From CAZVKN01 sp964627035 (GTDB taxonomy: Bacteria; Electryoneota; AABM5-125-24; Hatepunaeales; Hatepunaeaceae): a DNA stretch of 64,000 nucleotides. A program made the translations under genes and the position numbers. The DNA is taken from the NCBI GenBank assembly GCA_964627035.1, contig CAZVKN010000002.1:123144-187143 (forward strand), in the 5' to 3' direction. Below are positions 44,501 through 51,828 of this stretch, piece by piece; the stretch's first letter is position 1; each line of letters opens with the position of its first letter. Under the pieces are notes generated by a model. That model searched no databases and was not told the DNA's origin. It saw only the letters and a program-made list of their open reading frames with translations.

Positions 44501-45320
44501 CTATCTAGAAAAAGGCAGAACATTGGATAGAACCGGTAAGCATGAGGAAGCTCGTGAACAATACAACACTGTCCTCGAAAAATATCCATTAACCGAATGG
44601 ATTGATGATGCAGCGTATGCTGAACCTCTATCTTTCATATCCGAAGAGAAGTTTGAAGCGGGAATTACAGGTCTTAAGAGGTTTCTGGAAAACTACCCCG
44701 AGAGCAATCACATATCTAATGCTCAGCTATCACTTGGACTGGTTCTCTACCAAAACGAGCAGTATCCCGAAGCTGTAGCGATGCTGCGGAAAATCTGGGA
44801 GAATGAAGAGACGCCCCATATGTGGATGCGGACGTTTGAAGCACTGCTGAAGGTTTATCAGGACATGCGTTTCTATGATGCAGCGATTAGGTTGCTGCGC
44901 GATTATATTGAACGCTATCCAAACGCTCATGATGTGCTTGACAGAAAGATGGACATCGGACAATTTTACCTGCAACTTGGGCAATGGGATGAGACTGTGC
45001 GATATTACAAACCGCTGATTGAAATTGCTGATGCAGAGCGTGAAGCGGAGATGCAATTTTACATCGGTGAAGCGTATTACAATAAAAAGGACTACCGCAC
45101 CGCAATACTTGAATATCTGAAAGTTAAAATTCTTGGACGGAAGACCAAGCTGGATTGGGGTGTGACTGCTCTATATCAAATAGCTCTATGTTACGAAGAG
45201 TTGGAAGAGTATGATGGTGCTGCGCGCATGTACAAACAGATTATCAAAGAGCGGGGAGAAGCGAGCAACTATGGAAGAGCTGCACTGAAGAAGTTAAATC
45301 AGTTGTCGATCAGGAAATGA
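41526..45320 (+). CDS. Large TPR-repeat exported protein; both ends shaped by repeats
   Basis: 1264 residues from ATG 41526, which overlaps the helicase stop. The first 40 codons run through repeat G (41578-41645) and are low in meaning; a signal peptide follows at about 52-73 (YVIASLLTLLLISFTVSVYAQ). An in-frame TTG at 41649, just after the repeat, would give a conventional signal peptide start. The rest is about 25 TPR/BamD-like helical repeats (YPDISEAQQALHLLGESY, YPKSPQAPEAMFKVA, YPNAHDVLDRKMDIG). It is likely periplasmic and scaffolding; function unknown. The stop TGA comes from the first bases of the C element downstream, so the natural C-terminus may be truncated. Confidence 0.85.
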   Translation: MNQNYNKNLSAKNGFAIILPLSTRRKDKKLRVLRDLRGGKLLLWYLRISPKYVIASLLTLLLISFTVSVYAQLKEPGLDDYLYARKLYDEKYYDLAAEQLERILRDYPDISEAQQALHLLGESYTFLEQFDEARSAFLKVAIVYPKSPQAPEAMFKVAVCLEKLERFVEAAQAFERIQGFYPRDPLALVGLNSAANIYSSLGDTVRSDAISEQLIEKYPESQAADDARMNKAYRLISHSDLITARLYLQRISERVTRPELASSAMYELAKLMRQNWELDESQATLEKAYREYPDTKGGLYSQLELGDLLTFRGLTDQSIELLTPLLKSNDDSIRSVSSIRIGDAHYRNRDYNKALSYYDSGSLLSRAQLKAAWTSEKLGLMEKALDRYLKLSTDSNEDIYYAIVRAATISQQLNRYEKAATLWSDLSNIEPTDRIIYELSKSLFSGNLPGIKEAADNFLNKYPSSPWADEILYLSASTEARDGNYKNAIALWSKLISSYPASPLADSSSLAINFTTRYRIKGDDLVEKMAELSSNPSTDPIDKATAWGDFYLEEFRDPIKAIDQYAYITNSIVPTTEEYSYALLKSGQAYLLLYEAAIREDDQFAVQMYRDSTLSRLTLLDSLSSYSGELELLATEFVKVEFSYNSDLTENYSVDSKVSDMLLSRFDVENVSPPVVALILDREINSGDYSSSVEAHEILEQIEAVLKQRLGDDPVDDQTTAKLKYLRSIELIYTGQVKASTDSMLELWEQHPNTISAAQAGKDLFINDSLSFTRRLEILDQFEQRYPYLIEEEYHQRIKSRFLDSLDRPLEALTALHQAEDYRKWDQPGLDILNLPDEQSRYKQAQALFRGGQFERASEQFRILLNLNPKGVYASSVLWMLAQLHNQQGKIGTALAYLDTLQDRSPQSLPNSQAYHLRPELLMKMHRYEDAQVALKELIKITDNPDSLYHYRMQEMVTLYRQNLLRKNRQPLKEFYDQFKEREDIDHAKALFYLEKGRTLDRTGKHEEAREQYNTVLEKYPLTEWIDDAAYAEPLSFISEEKFEAGITGLKRFLENYPESNHISNAQLSLGLVLYQNEQYPEAVAMLRKIWENEETPHMWMRTFEALLKVYQDMRFYDAAIRLLRDYIERYPNAHDVLDRKMDIGQFYLQLGQWDETVRYYKPLIEIADAEREAEMQFYIGEAYYNKKDYRTAILEYLKVKILGRKTKLDWGVTALYQIALCYEELEEYDGAARMYKQIIKERGEASNYGRAALKKLNQLSIRK
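41578..41645 (+). repeat. Inverted-repeat element G at the 5' end of the TPR gene
   Basis: Ends TTTACCAC (41578-41585) and GTGGTAAA (41638-41645) are perfect inverted repeats. Inside, CACGAAGAA (41593-41601) pairs with TTCTTCGTG (41620-41628), and CTTCGTG occurs three times. It is translated if the ATG at 41526 is used. Confidence 0.75.
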
Positions 45321-45451
45321 GACCTTTGAAATATTCACTGTTATGTCATTCTGGCGAAAGCCAGAATCCAGAAAACCCTTCTACTACTGGATTCCGGATC
45401 ATGCAGTCTGTCCGGAATGACAAAACACGATTGTTGCTGAATATTTCAAAG
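45316..45451 (+). mobile_element. C-family MITE-like element with 14-bp terminal inverted repeats
   Basis: CTTTGAAATATTCA (45324-45337) and TGAATATTTCAAAG (45438-45451) are perfect inverted repeats. The core GTCATT...AATGAC (45345-45421) has hairpin ATTCTGGCGAAAGCCAGAAT and a second arm pair ATTCCGG/CCGGAAT. The left end GAAATGAGACCTTTGA is identical to the copy at 37393. No coding capacity. Confidence 0.85.
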
Positions 45452-45488
45452 AACTCAGAAACTAACCGATTGTAATGGAGGATAAACA

Positions 45489-46055
45489 GTGTCTGACATA
45501 ATCCGCTGCGAATGGTGTACGAGTCATCAGATAATGCAGGACTACCATGATAAAGAATGGGGAGTCCCTGTAACCGATGATCGCAGGCAGTTTGAGCACT
45601 TGGTTCTTGAAACTTTTCAATCAGGCTTAAGCTGGCTGATTATTCTGAATAAACGGGAAAACTTCCGCAAAGCATTTGCCGGTTTTGATCCGGTTAAGGT
45701 TGCTGAATTTGATGAATCAGATTATGAACGATTGATGCAGGATGCCGGAATTGTAAGGAACAAACTGAAGATCAGAGCCGTCATAAACAATGCACCACTG
45801 TTTGTTGCGATCAGTAGGGAGTTTGACGGATTTCACAATTTCCTCGAACAATTCAGACCGAATCCGATGCCTGTTTATGAATCCATGAGTGAGATTCCGG
45901 GAAAGACCGAAGAATCAGCGGCACTTGCCAAAGAGTTGAAGAAGAGAGGCTTCAAATTCCTCGGACCGACCACCTGCTACGCACACATGCAGAGCGTTGG
46001 GATAGTAAACGACCATGAAGAAATCTGCTTCAGGTTTCACGGGTTAACTCAGTAA
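45489..46055 (+). CDS. tag: DNA-3-methyladenine glycosylase I
   Basis: 188 residues, the usual Tag length. It removes 3-methyladenine from alkylated DNA. RCEWC...YHDKEWGVPVTDD is the N-terminal signature; Cys7, His20, His176 and Cys180 match the zinc ligands known in E. coli Tag. LETFQSGLSWLIILNKRE carries the helix-hairpin region with the recognition Glu and Trp. GTG start with a perfect GGAGG 7 bases upstream. The next gene begins 1 base after its stop. Confidence 0.96.
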   Translation: MSDIIRCEWCTSHQIMQDYHDKEWGVPVTDDRRQFEHLVLETFQSGLSWLIILNKRENFRKAFAGFDPVKVAEFDESDYERLMQDAGIVRNKLKIRAVINNAPLFVAISREFDGFHNFLEQFRPNPMPVYESMSEIPGKTEESAALAKELKKRGFKFLGPTTCYAHMQSVGIVNDHEEICFRFHGLTQ

Positions 46056-46056
46056 G

Positions 46057-46962
46057 ATGCTGTTCAGGTTTCATCTGTATGTCCTCTTCTGTGTCTTTCT
46101 GATGCTCACCCCATGCAAGACGCATTGCCAAACACCTGACTTTGATTCAGATCAAGCGTTCGCTCTACTCGAAAAACAGTGCAGCTTCGGACCACGTAAC
46201 CCGGGATCAACGGGTTATACTGACTGTAAGGAATGGCTGATAGAAACATTGAAAGAGACAACTGATGAGGTCTATCTCCAGCATTTTGATGCAAGAAACC
46301 GTGTTGATGAAGAGGATTATCTCTTAACCAACATCATCGCACGTTTTGAAGGCAGCAGCTCATCCCCGTTAATGTTGTGCGCTCACTGGGATACACGACC
46401 TTGGGCAGATCGGGAATCCGACCTCAAAAAAGCGAAACAGCCGATACTTGGTGCTAATGACGGTGCATCAGGTGTTGCTGTACTGCTTGAGATGGCACGG
46501 ATTTTCGCCCAACATCCTCCCCCACGCACAGTAATTATCACTCTGTTTGACGGTGAAGACTTTGGTAGAGCCCGTCACCCTGAGGAGTATGCACTCGGAT
46601 CACAGTATTGGGCGCAACACCCTACGCCTGAAAAACCTGTTGAGGCGATTCTGCTCGATATGATCGGCGATGCTGACCTTGAAATACCGATTGAACCGTA
46701 CTCGGATTATGGCGCACCTGTACTGAGGAAACAACTGTGGGATATTGCTGCGTCTTTGGAACTGCCTGCATTTGTCAACTCGTACGGTCCTCCGGTACAG
46801 GATGATCATGTGCCTCTGCTCAATATCGGTATCAGAGCAGTTGATTTGATAGACTTCAACTACCCTTACTGGCATACTCTCGAAGATACTCCCGAAAACT
46901 GTTCAGCGGAGAGCCTTGATCAGATTGGGCAGCTTTTAGTCGCATTTATTTACGGATATTAA
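46057..46962 (+). CDS. M28-family metallopeptidase / glutaminyl cyclotransferase-like protein
   Basis: 301 residues with an N-terminal hydrophobic export signal (to about residue 24). The metal ligands of the M28 fold are visible: CAHWDTRPWAD, ANDGASGVAVLLEMARI, FDGEDFGR, LDMIGDADLEI and the C-terminal YPYWHTLEDTPENCS. The DGEDFG and WHTLEDT versions are those of the bacterial glutaminyl cyclase-like branch, which forms N-terminal pyroglutamate; a peptidase role remains possible. Periplasmic. It sits between tag and polA with gaps of 1 and 0 bases. Confidence 0.88.
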   Translation: MLFRFHLYVLFCVFLMLTPCKTHCQTPDFDSDQAFALLEKQCSFGPRNPGSTGYTDCKEWLIETLKETTDEVYLQHFDARNRVDEEDYLLTNIIARFEGSSSSPLMLCAHWDTRPWADRESDLKKAKQPILGANDGASGVAVLLEMARIFAQHPPPRTVIITLFDGEDFGRARHPEEYALGSQYWAQHPTPEKPVEAILLDMIGDADLEIPIEPYSDYGAPVLRKQLWDIAASLELPAFVNSYGPPVQDDHVPLLNIGIRAVDLIDFNYPYWHTLEDTPENCSAESLDQIGQLLVAFIYGY

Positions 46963-49743
46963 ATGGAACCGAAACGACTATTTGTAATTGATGGCACTGC
47001 GATGGTTTACCGCAGTTTTTATGCATTCAGCGGACATGCCGAGCTGACGCTTAAGGGACGTAGCATCGGAATGATATACGGATTCCTCTCATCACTGTTC
47101 ATGCTGTGCAGAAGGGAAAATCCGGATCATTTGATTGTCACATTCGACACCGGTACACCGACATTCCGTCATAAGATGTATCCCGAATACAAGGCTCAAC
47201 GTCCACCGATGGATGAAGATCTCCGGCAGCAACTTCCACTGTTATATGAATTGGTTAATCTTTTGCGCATTCCTCAACTTTCGATGGAAGGATGGGAAGC
47301 CGATGACATCATGGGGACGCTCGCAGTCAAGGGTGAACAAGCCGGGATGGATGTATTTCTTGTGACGGGTGACAAGGATTTTTACCAACTTGTAAATGAT
47401 AAGATAAAGGTTTATACACTGGGCAAAAGACAGGCACCGCCTACAGTGTATGACCGAGTTGGAGTCGAGAAAAAGTTTGGTGTGCCCCCTGAAAAAGTGA
47501 TTGATGTGCTCGGGCTCATGGGAGACAGTTCTGATAATATCCCCGGTGTACCGAAAGTCGGTCCTAAAACTGCTATTGATCTGATTAAACGATTTGAGAC
47601 ACTCGAAAGGGTATTGGAATCCGCTGAGGAGATCAAGCAACCAAAGCTTCGACAAAACTTGATTGACTTCGCCGATCAGGCTCGTTTTTCCAAAGAGCTG
47701 GTTATCATTGAGAAAAATGTTCCACTTGAAGATGGACAGGAACAGGTTCCATACGGGCCGATGAATAACCCGGAATCGAGAAGCAAACTGCTGGAGCTTG
47801 AGTTTCGTTCAATCCTTGAGACACTTAACCAGATTGAAACTGTTGACATTGAGGAAATTGAGCCCACTGAAGAAAGCAGATCGAACGATAACCGTCAATA
47901 CCATACGGTGACTGATCCTAAGTCCTTGTCAGAGATGCTTGAGAGGTTAAATCAAGCTGAATTAGTTTCGGTTGACACAGAGACAACTTCGCTGGATGCT
48001 ATGCAAGCCGAGCTGGTTGGTTTATCATTTTCGGTAGATAGCGGTGATTTGGTAGAATCTTGGTATGTCTCTGCGAATCATTTTGTGGATGTACCGGAAC
48101 AATTCGAAGCACTTACTCCGAGCACTCTGAGACCGGACACAAGCCGTGAGCAAACATTTATCCTGAATGAACTTAAACCTTTTCTAACAGGAGACATTCC
48201 CAAAACCGGACAGAATCTGAAATACGATATGTTGGTGCTTGCTTGCTATGACATTGAGGTTAATGCAGTTAAATTTGACACGCTGCTTGCCTCCCACCTT
48301 CTCAATCCGACAGCTCGCCAACACAATCTGGATGCGTTAGCTGAGACACACCTCGGTATGACCAAGATCCCGACCAAGAAGTTGATCGGATCCGGTTCAA
48401 AGCAGATTTCAATGGCAGATGTGGAGCTTTCACAAATCTCAGACTATGCATGTGAGGACAGTGATGTTGTGCTTCGACTGACACACCTTTTTCAGCCGAA
48501 GATTGCTGATGACAACATGAAGAAAATCCTGTATGAACAGGAGATTCCACTGATCCCGGTTTTGGTTCGTATGGAGAAAACAGGTGTTAAGCTTGATCTC
48601 GATTTACTTTCACAGATGTCACAGCAATTTCAGGAAGAAATCGAAGAATTGATTGAGTCGGTTCATGATCTTGCAGGAATGCCGTTTAACATGAACTCTA
48701 CTCAGCAGTTGGCGCATATTCTATATGACAAACTGAGATTGCCGCCCGGTAAAAAGACTAAGTTAGGGTACTCTACCAACATCAATGAGCTTGAACGCTT
48801 AGCTCCCTTGCACGAACTCCCTAAAAAGCTGTTGCGGTATCGCCATCTCGCTAAGCTGAAATCAACATATATTGACGCACTCCCGCAGCTTGTGCATCCG
48901 ATTACAGGCAGGATACACACATCTTATCACCAGGCAGTAGCAGCCACCGGAAGATTGTCATCTGCTGATCCAAATTTACAAAACATTCCAATCCGCAGCG
49001 AAGACGGTGGTAGAATTCGGAGAGCGTTCATTGCCGGTGAACCGGGATGGGTGATTATGGCAGCGGACTATTCACAGATTGAACTAAGAGTGATGGCTCA
49101 CCTGTCAGGTGATGCCCGTATGATTGAGGCTTTTCACAGCGGTCAAGACATTCACCTCTCCACAGCGGCATGGATGCATGACATGCCACCTGAGCTAATT
49201 ACATCCGACATGCGTCGTCAGGCAAAGGAAGTTAATTTTGGCGTGCTTTACGGTATGGGTGAATTTGGTCTGTCCCAACGTCTTCACATCAGCCGGAAAC
49301 GGGCAAAAGAGTTTATTGAGCAGTACTTCGCCAATTTCCCATGCGTCAAAGGGTATATCGAAGAAATCCATAATAATGCACGTGAACTTGGATATGTTGA
49401 GACCGTGATGGGAAGACGAAGACCAATCCCTGATATAAATTCCAAAAACTTTAACGTTCGGCAGAATGCAAAACGGGTTGCGACCAACACGCCGATTCAA
49501 GGCTCAGCAGCGGATTTAATGAAACTGGCGATGATTGCAGTTGATCGAGCATTAATCGAGGAGAATTATCAGGCGAGAATGCTGATGCAGGTACATGACG
49601 AGTTGGTGTTTGAAGTACCTCCTGAGGAGGTCAAAAGGTTGTCTGAGCGGTTAAAAGAATTGATGGGAGGAGTCTGGGATATGAAAGTTCCGCTTGAAGT
49701 CAGTGTGGAGCATGGATACAATTGGCTCGATTCTCATGGGTAG
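46963..49743 (+). CDS. polA: DNA polymerase I
   Basis: 926 residues with all three domains. 5'-3' nuclease at 1-290 (VIDGTAMVYRSFYA, GWEADDIMGTLA, VTGDKDFYQLV, GLMGDSSDNIPGVPKVGPKTA). 3'-5' exonuclease with intact VDTET (Asp338, Glu340), GQNLKYDMLVL and YACEDSDVV, so proofreading is predicted. Polymerase motif A at Asp702 (DYSQIELRVMAHLSGD), the O-helix RRQAKEVNFGVLYGMGEFGL and motif C at His878-Asp879 (QVHDELVFEVP). It starts immediately after the M28 gene. Confidence 0.98.
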   Translation: MEPKRLFVIDGTAMVYRSFYAFSGHAELTLKGRSIGMIYGFLSSLFMLCRRENPDHLIVTFDTGTPTFRHKMYPEYKAQRPPMDEDLRQQLPLLYELVNLLRIPQLSMEGWEADDIMGTLAVKGEQAGMDVFLVTGDKDFYQLVNDKIKVYTLGKRQAPPTVYDRVGVEKKFGVPPEKVIDVLGLMGDSSDNIPGVPKVGPKTAIDLIKRFETLERVLESAEEIKQPKLRQNLIDFADQARFSKELVIIEKNVPLEDGQEQVPYGPMNNPESRSKLLELEFRSILETLNQIETVDIEEIEPTEESRSNDNRQYHTVTDPKSLSEMLERLNQAELVSVDTETTSLDAMQAELVGLSFSVDSGDLVESWYVSANHFVDVPEQFEALTPSTLRPDTSREQTFILNELKPFLTGDIPKTGQNLKYDMLVLACYDIEVNAVKFDTLLASHLLNPTARQHNLDALAETHLGMTKIPTKKLIGSGSKQISMADVELSQISDYACEDSDVVLRLTHLFQPKIADDNMKKILYEQEIPLIPVLVRMEKTGVKLDLDLLSQMSQQFQEEIEELIESVHDLAGMPFNMNSTQQLAHILYDKLRLPPGKKTKLGYSTNINELERLAPLHELPKKLLRYRHLAKLKSTYIDALPQLVHPITGRIHTSYHQAVAATGRLSSADPNLQNIPIRSEDGGRIRRAFIAGEPGWVIMAADYSQIELRVMAHLSGDARMIEAFHSGQDIHLSTAAWMHDMPPELITSDMRRQAKEVNFGVLYGMGEFGLSQRLHISRKRAKEFIEQYFANFPCVKGYIEEIHNNARELGYVETVMGRRRPIPDINSKNFNVRQNAKRVATNTPIQGSAADLMKLAMIAVDRALIEENYQARMLMQVHDELVFEVPPEEVKRLSERLKELMGGVWDMKVPLEVSVEHGYNWLDSHG

Positions 49744-49792
49744 CAAGGATAGACAGGATGAACAGGATGTCTTATCCTGAACCAAAGTATTT

Positions 49793-49844
49793 GTAGTCGG
49801 GCTTGTCTCAAGCCCGACGTCGTGGTTGAGACAACCATGACTAC
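49793..49844 (+). repeat. Palindromic element E, copy 3 (best preserved)
   Basis: GTA, hairpin GTCGGGCTTG/CAAGCCCGAC (loop TCT), hairpin GTCGTGGTTG/CAACCATGAC (loop AGA), TAC. The two loops are complementary and the whole unit is also a global palindrome, so it can fold as one long hairpin or as two. Confidence 0.9.
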
Positions 49845-49905
49845 CTTATCATGGACATAAGTAGTCAATACCACCCGACGTGGACATGATATGTTTTTTC
49901 GTCAT

Positions 49906-49982
49906 TTCGTCACATAATTGCCTGAATCCCTTTGTGGCGTTGTGTTTAAGTGTGTGACGAAGATGTGACGAAGTGTGACGGA
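49906..49982 (+). repeat. Iteron-like TGTGACGAA cluster
   Basis: TGTGACGAA at 49953-49961 and 49964-49972, TGTGACGGA at 49974-49982 (spacing 11 and 10 bases), and the inverted TTCGTCACA at 49906-49914. Helical-phase spacing suggests a protein binding array; which protein is unknown. Confidence 0.6.
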
Positions 49983-50036
49983 ACGGGAAAATGACAGTGA
50001 TGTAACCCCCTTTTATTCCCCTTACTCTGTATGGGG

Positions 50037-50178
50037 GTGATTCTCAGCAGAAAAAGCAGATAATATTGGCTTAGAGTTCAGCCTTTAGGTTGAATAGGGG
50101 CACGCTAAAGCGTGAACTCTGAACTTGTTTTCCCCTTTAATTCACTGAAAAGCATCTGTTTATTTTGCTGAGAATCAC
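50037..50178 (+). mobile_element. MITE-like element H with 24-bp terminal inverted repeats, containing element F
   Basis: The left end starts GTGATTCTCAGCA (50037) and the right end finishes TGCTGAGAATCAC (50178). The 24-base arms match at 21 positions. Non-coding. Element F copy 3 occupies 50073-50125. Confidence 0.75.
50073..50125 (+). repeat. Palindromic element F, copy 3 (nested in H)
   Basis: AGAGTT...AACTCT closing ends with hairpins TTCAGCCTTTAGGTTGAA (imperfect) and CACGCTAAAGCGTG. Confidence 0.75.
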
Positions 50179-50258
50179 TGTCAGGTACGGCGACTTGACA
50201 GCGGTGCATCGTATCAGTTCTCCCCCGATTTCGGAGAAACCGGGCTACGTTGATATCT

Positions 50259-51524
50259 TTACCGTCGAGCGTTTTTTAATTCAAAGTGAATCAGTTTTCG
50301 ATTGATATTCACCGACACCAACTCACCTTCAGGAAACTCATTCAATAACCCGACTCTGAACCCGTTTGATAGTTGAAGACTGGTTTCATATTCATCCGGA
50401 TTAGCCCAGACTAACAAATCAATTTTCTCTGATGTCAATACATTTTCCTTAGTCTGTTTACACATATTCTTAAGCAGACCTGAGATTGCATTGTTCAGCT
50501 TGAATTGCGTTGCTGAATCGAAATATCCTTTAACCGTTATCACCAGTTTATATTGAATCCCCCGACTCCGGTCATCCTTCCAGTATTTTTCAATCCTGCT
50601 CAACACTTTGTCAATAGCATCCTTTACCGCTTCCTCAATTACAACTGCCTCAGGATCCGGTCGCTCTTTGCTGTATCCTGTCTCAGCACCGAGCAGACGG
50701 GCGGTGGATGTCTCAAATGCACGAACCGCCACTGAAGCCTTAGAGACTGTCCTATCAGCGAGTGTTCGCTGCTTCACATCTAAGCTGAAAGTAATATAGA
50801 TGTCACTACCGAATGCAAGTGACATATTAAATTTGTCATCATCCAATTCTCCAACAATTTCATTTGAAAGCATTTCAACCTGCTGCGCCATCACCGCATC
50901 AAATTTTCGTGAAGTCAGGTAACTTTCGATCACAGATGCACAAATCTGGAGCCTGTTATCTCCTGCAACTGCTTCAACTGGGGATGTCCCACTCGGAACG
51001 TCCGGCAAAACCATTATGTTCGGGTAGCCAATGTCAGATGCTACCAGGATCATCGGTTCAATCACACCGAGTGAAATCAGTTCACTCTTCAATCTCCCGA
51101 CATCAACCCGAATCACTTTCTCTATCTTTAGTCGCTTTTTTGAATCAATCTCAACTCGCTGCACAAAATCAGGCGACTCATACACAATGAACTTCGCAAT
51201 ATTCCCTGAGTTAAAAAACTGCTGCTCATTTACCTGAAAACGCAGCAGTTCCAGCTCACTCGAAAGTATCGGTTCGCTTCCATTATATAAGAGGTAATAC
51301 ACAGCGGATTTGTAAGCATCTTCTATTGCTTTTCTCTGCCGATGCTTCCTCCTCCCTTCTCCTATACCCACTGCATACAGATCAACTTCTTTTGGGGAAA
51401 CAACCTCCTTGATGCGAGCCTGTCGAGCAACAGGAAGGTTTCCTTCATTGTCATCAGCGGCTTTCGAACCTGCGAACGCTTCGACAGATAGTATCAGAAG
51501 AATTGCTATGGTTGTCAGTTTCAT
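50259..51524 (-). CDS. Secreted protein of unknown function (LPP20/FlgT-like N-terminal fold)
   Basis: 421 residues with a signal peptide (MKLTTIAILLILSVEAFAGS). The N-terminal domain has VDLYAVGIGEGRRKHRQRKAIEDAYKSAVYYLL, the pattern of LPP20/FlgT-type domains in which a strand is followed by a basic helix that starts with tandem Arg/Lys and Ala. The rest alternates short helices and strands (RVDVGRLKSELISLGVIEP, SLAFGSDIYITFSLDVKQ, AIDKVLSRIEKYW). Similar secreted proteins are annotated as DUF6175 or simply hypothetical; I am not sure. GGAGAGAG is a clear ribosome site. Not linked to a recognisable operon. Confidence 0.55.
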   Translation of the reverse strand: MKLTTIAILLILSVEAFAGSKAADDNEGNLPVARQARIKEVVSPKEVDLYAVGIGEGRRKHRQRKAIEDAYKSAVYYLLYNGSEPILSSELELLRFQVNEQQFFNSGNIAKFIVYESPDFVQRVEIDSKKRLKIEKVIRVDVGRLKSELISLGVIEPMILVASDIGYPNIMVLPDVPSGTSPVEAVAGDNRLQICASVIESYLTSRKFDAVMAQQVEMLSNEIVGELDDDKFNMSLAFGSDIYITFSLDVKQRTLADRTVSKASVAVRAFETSTARLLGAETGYSKERPDPEAVVIEEAVKDAIDKVLSRIEKYWKDDRSRGIQYKLVITVKGYFDSATQFKLNNAISGLLKNMCKQTKENVLTSEKIDLLVWANPDEYETSLQLSNGFRVGLLNEFPEGELVSVNINRKLIHFELKNARR

Positions 51525-51585
51525 TCTCTCTCCATTTTCAATATCAAATCGCAGCCTGTCTAAAAATCAGAGATCCTTCACGTTT

Positions 51586-51791
51586 GTCATTCCAGACTTG
51601 ACAGTCTGTCCGAGAATACGAATATCCGCTGTCAACCCGCCGTGGTTGATAGCGTAACTTAAGTAGTATCAATAATGTGGCTATCAGGTGCGGCGACCTG
51701 ACAGCGGGTTATCTACATTCTCGGACAGACTGCTTGATCCGGAATCCAGTGATAGCACGGTTTACTGGATTCTGGTTTTCGCCAGAAAGAC
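51586..51791 (+). mobile_element. C-family element interrupted by a 131-bp D element (nested palindromes)
   Basis: The outer C element runs GTCATTCC (51586) to AGAAAGAC (51791) and has hairpin GGATTCTGG...CCAGAA. D (51602-51732) sits in its second hairpin and has long imperfect terminal inverted repeats of about 54 bases: CAGTCTGTCCGAGAAT on the left against ATTCTCGGACAGACTG on the right, then arms with CCGCTGTCA... and ...CTGACAGCGG. The 304-base gap between purD and the secreted protein gene holds nothing else. Confidence 0.8.
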
Positions 51792-51828
51792 AATTTTTAA
51801 CGCTCTTGGACAGACTGATCGGTCTGAA

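Larger units (their letters stand above)
49744..50258. other. 515-bp repeat-packed intergenic region after polA
   Basis: No gene is seen. In order it holds: a hairpin-forming AGGATAGACA...TGTCTTATCCT stretch with two ACAGGATG units (49745-49780), element E copy 3, a cluster of TGTGACGAA repeats, element H with element F inside it, and a partial D hairpin (TGTCAGGTACGGCGACTTGACA, 50179-50200, imperfect). The convergent gene on the minus strand ends at 50259. Confidence 0.8.

Noticed and set aside
51586..51791. CRISPR-like array from repeated hairpins
   Set aside because: The repeats are inverted and nested rather than regularly spaced direct repeats, and no cas gene is present.
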